Shown: one piece after another, positions 63,837 through 64,000 of the stretch
Numbering within the stretch: position 1 is the stretch's first letter
Layout of the letters: every line of letters starts with the position of its first letter
Assembly: GCF_000378385.1 (NCBI RefSeq)
Contig: NZ_KB899667.1
Coordinates: 246,034-310,033, forward strand
Length of the DNA stretch: 64,000 nt
Direction of reading: 5' to 3'
From: Paenibacillus daejeonensis DSM 15491
GTDB taxonomy: Bacteria; Bacillota; Bacilli; Paenibacillales; Paenibacillaceae
Notes under the pieces: generated by a model
Database searches by the model: none
Told to the model about the DNA's origin: nothing
What the model saw: the letters and a program-made list of their open reading frames with translations, nothing else
Translations under genes and position numbers: made by a program

Positions 63837-64000
63837 ATGACTACTATAACCCAAAGCACACTGAATGAGCTAGTTGAAAATCTTGTTACTGACTTCGTGA
63901 AAAACACGCTGGAGACCATCATGCGAGCAGAGATCCAATCGCATCTGGAGGAGAATCAAGACGGACCGCACAACAGTCGAAATGGTTACTACAAACGAAC
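63837..64000 (+). mobile_element. IS256-family transposase, N-terminal part (runs off the window)
   Basis: ATG at 63837 opens a frame to the window end: MTTITQSTLNELVENLVTDF, an EIQSHLEENQDGP stretch and NSRNGYYKR, as in the N terminus of IS256-type (MULE-like) transposases. Start preceded by GAAAGGACCC. Whether it is intact cannot be seen. Confidence 0.8.

Overview
The window (about 55% G+C, coded on both strands) looks like the chromosome of a soil Paenibacillus or close relative. It carries YesM/YesN-type two-component regulators next to LplA/LplB/LplC-type sugar ABC importers, S-layer homology (SLH) proteins, GH2 and GH43 glycoside hydrolases, strong AGGAGG-type ribosome sites, and dense intergenic hairpin repeats. 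The species is inferred from gene content only.

Layout. 1-5.8 kb: a cut-off membrane protein, a sucrase/ferredoxin-like protein, an ArsR regulator, a GH2 enzyme, and a divergent HxlR regulator/NAD(P)H oxidoreductase pair. 5.8-15.1 kb (minus strand): one PTS operon with a PRD antiterminator, ascorbate-type EIIA, EIIB and EIIC, a phosphotriesterase-family protein, a creatininase-family protein, a SIS protein, and its own HPr and Enzyme I. 15.6-21.1 kb: two duplicated secreted DUF4430 + SLH proteins, the larger under a cobalamin riboswitch, separated by a small A+T-richer block of membrane-protein genes that includes a gene broken by an in-frame TAG. 21.2-33.7 kb: a sugar-utilisation locus with a response regulator, a histidine kinase, two paralogous solute-binding lipoproteins, two permeases and two GH43 enzymes. 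34.3-38.4 kb: a MarR-controlled heterodimeric ABC exporter. 39.1-43.2 kb: DUF4256, a coupled SPFH/NAD-kinase-like pair and small proteins. 43.2-46.2 kb: an ABC-F protein behind an attenuator with a leader peptide, then an MDR-family oxidoreductase. 46.7-63.3 kb: a catabolic region with an NtaA/SnaA-type flavin monooxygenase, a tripartite tricarboxylate transporter (TctC, TctB, TctA), a FrdA-like flavoprotein with a mini 2Fe-2S protein, an M20 amidohydrolase, an aspartase/fumarase-superfamily lyase, an AstE/AspA deacylase, a GNAT, a nitroreductase, a ThDP decarboxylase and a succinate-semialdehyde-type dehydrogenase. The window ends inside an IS256-type transposase.

The genes suggest a scavenger of plant polysaccharides and unusual carboxylates or lactones. 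The least explained systems are the self-contained PTS/lactonase-like operon, the carboxylate catabolic cluster whose substrate I cannot name, the riboswitch-controlled surface DUF4430 proteins, and a family of intergenic arrays that all repeat every 51 bp and share a core in three separate places.
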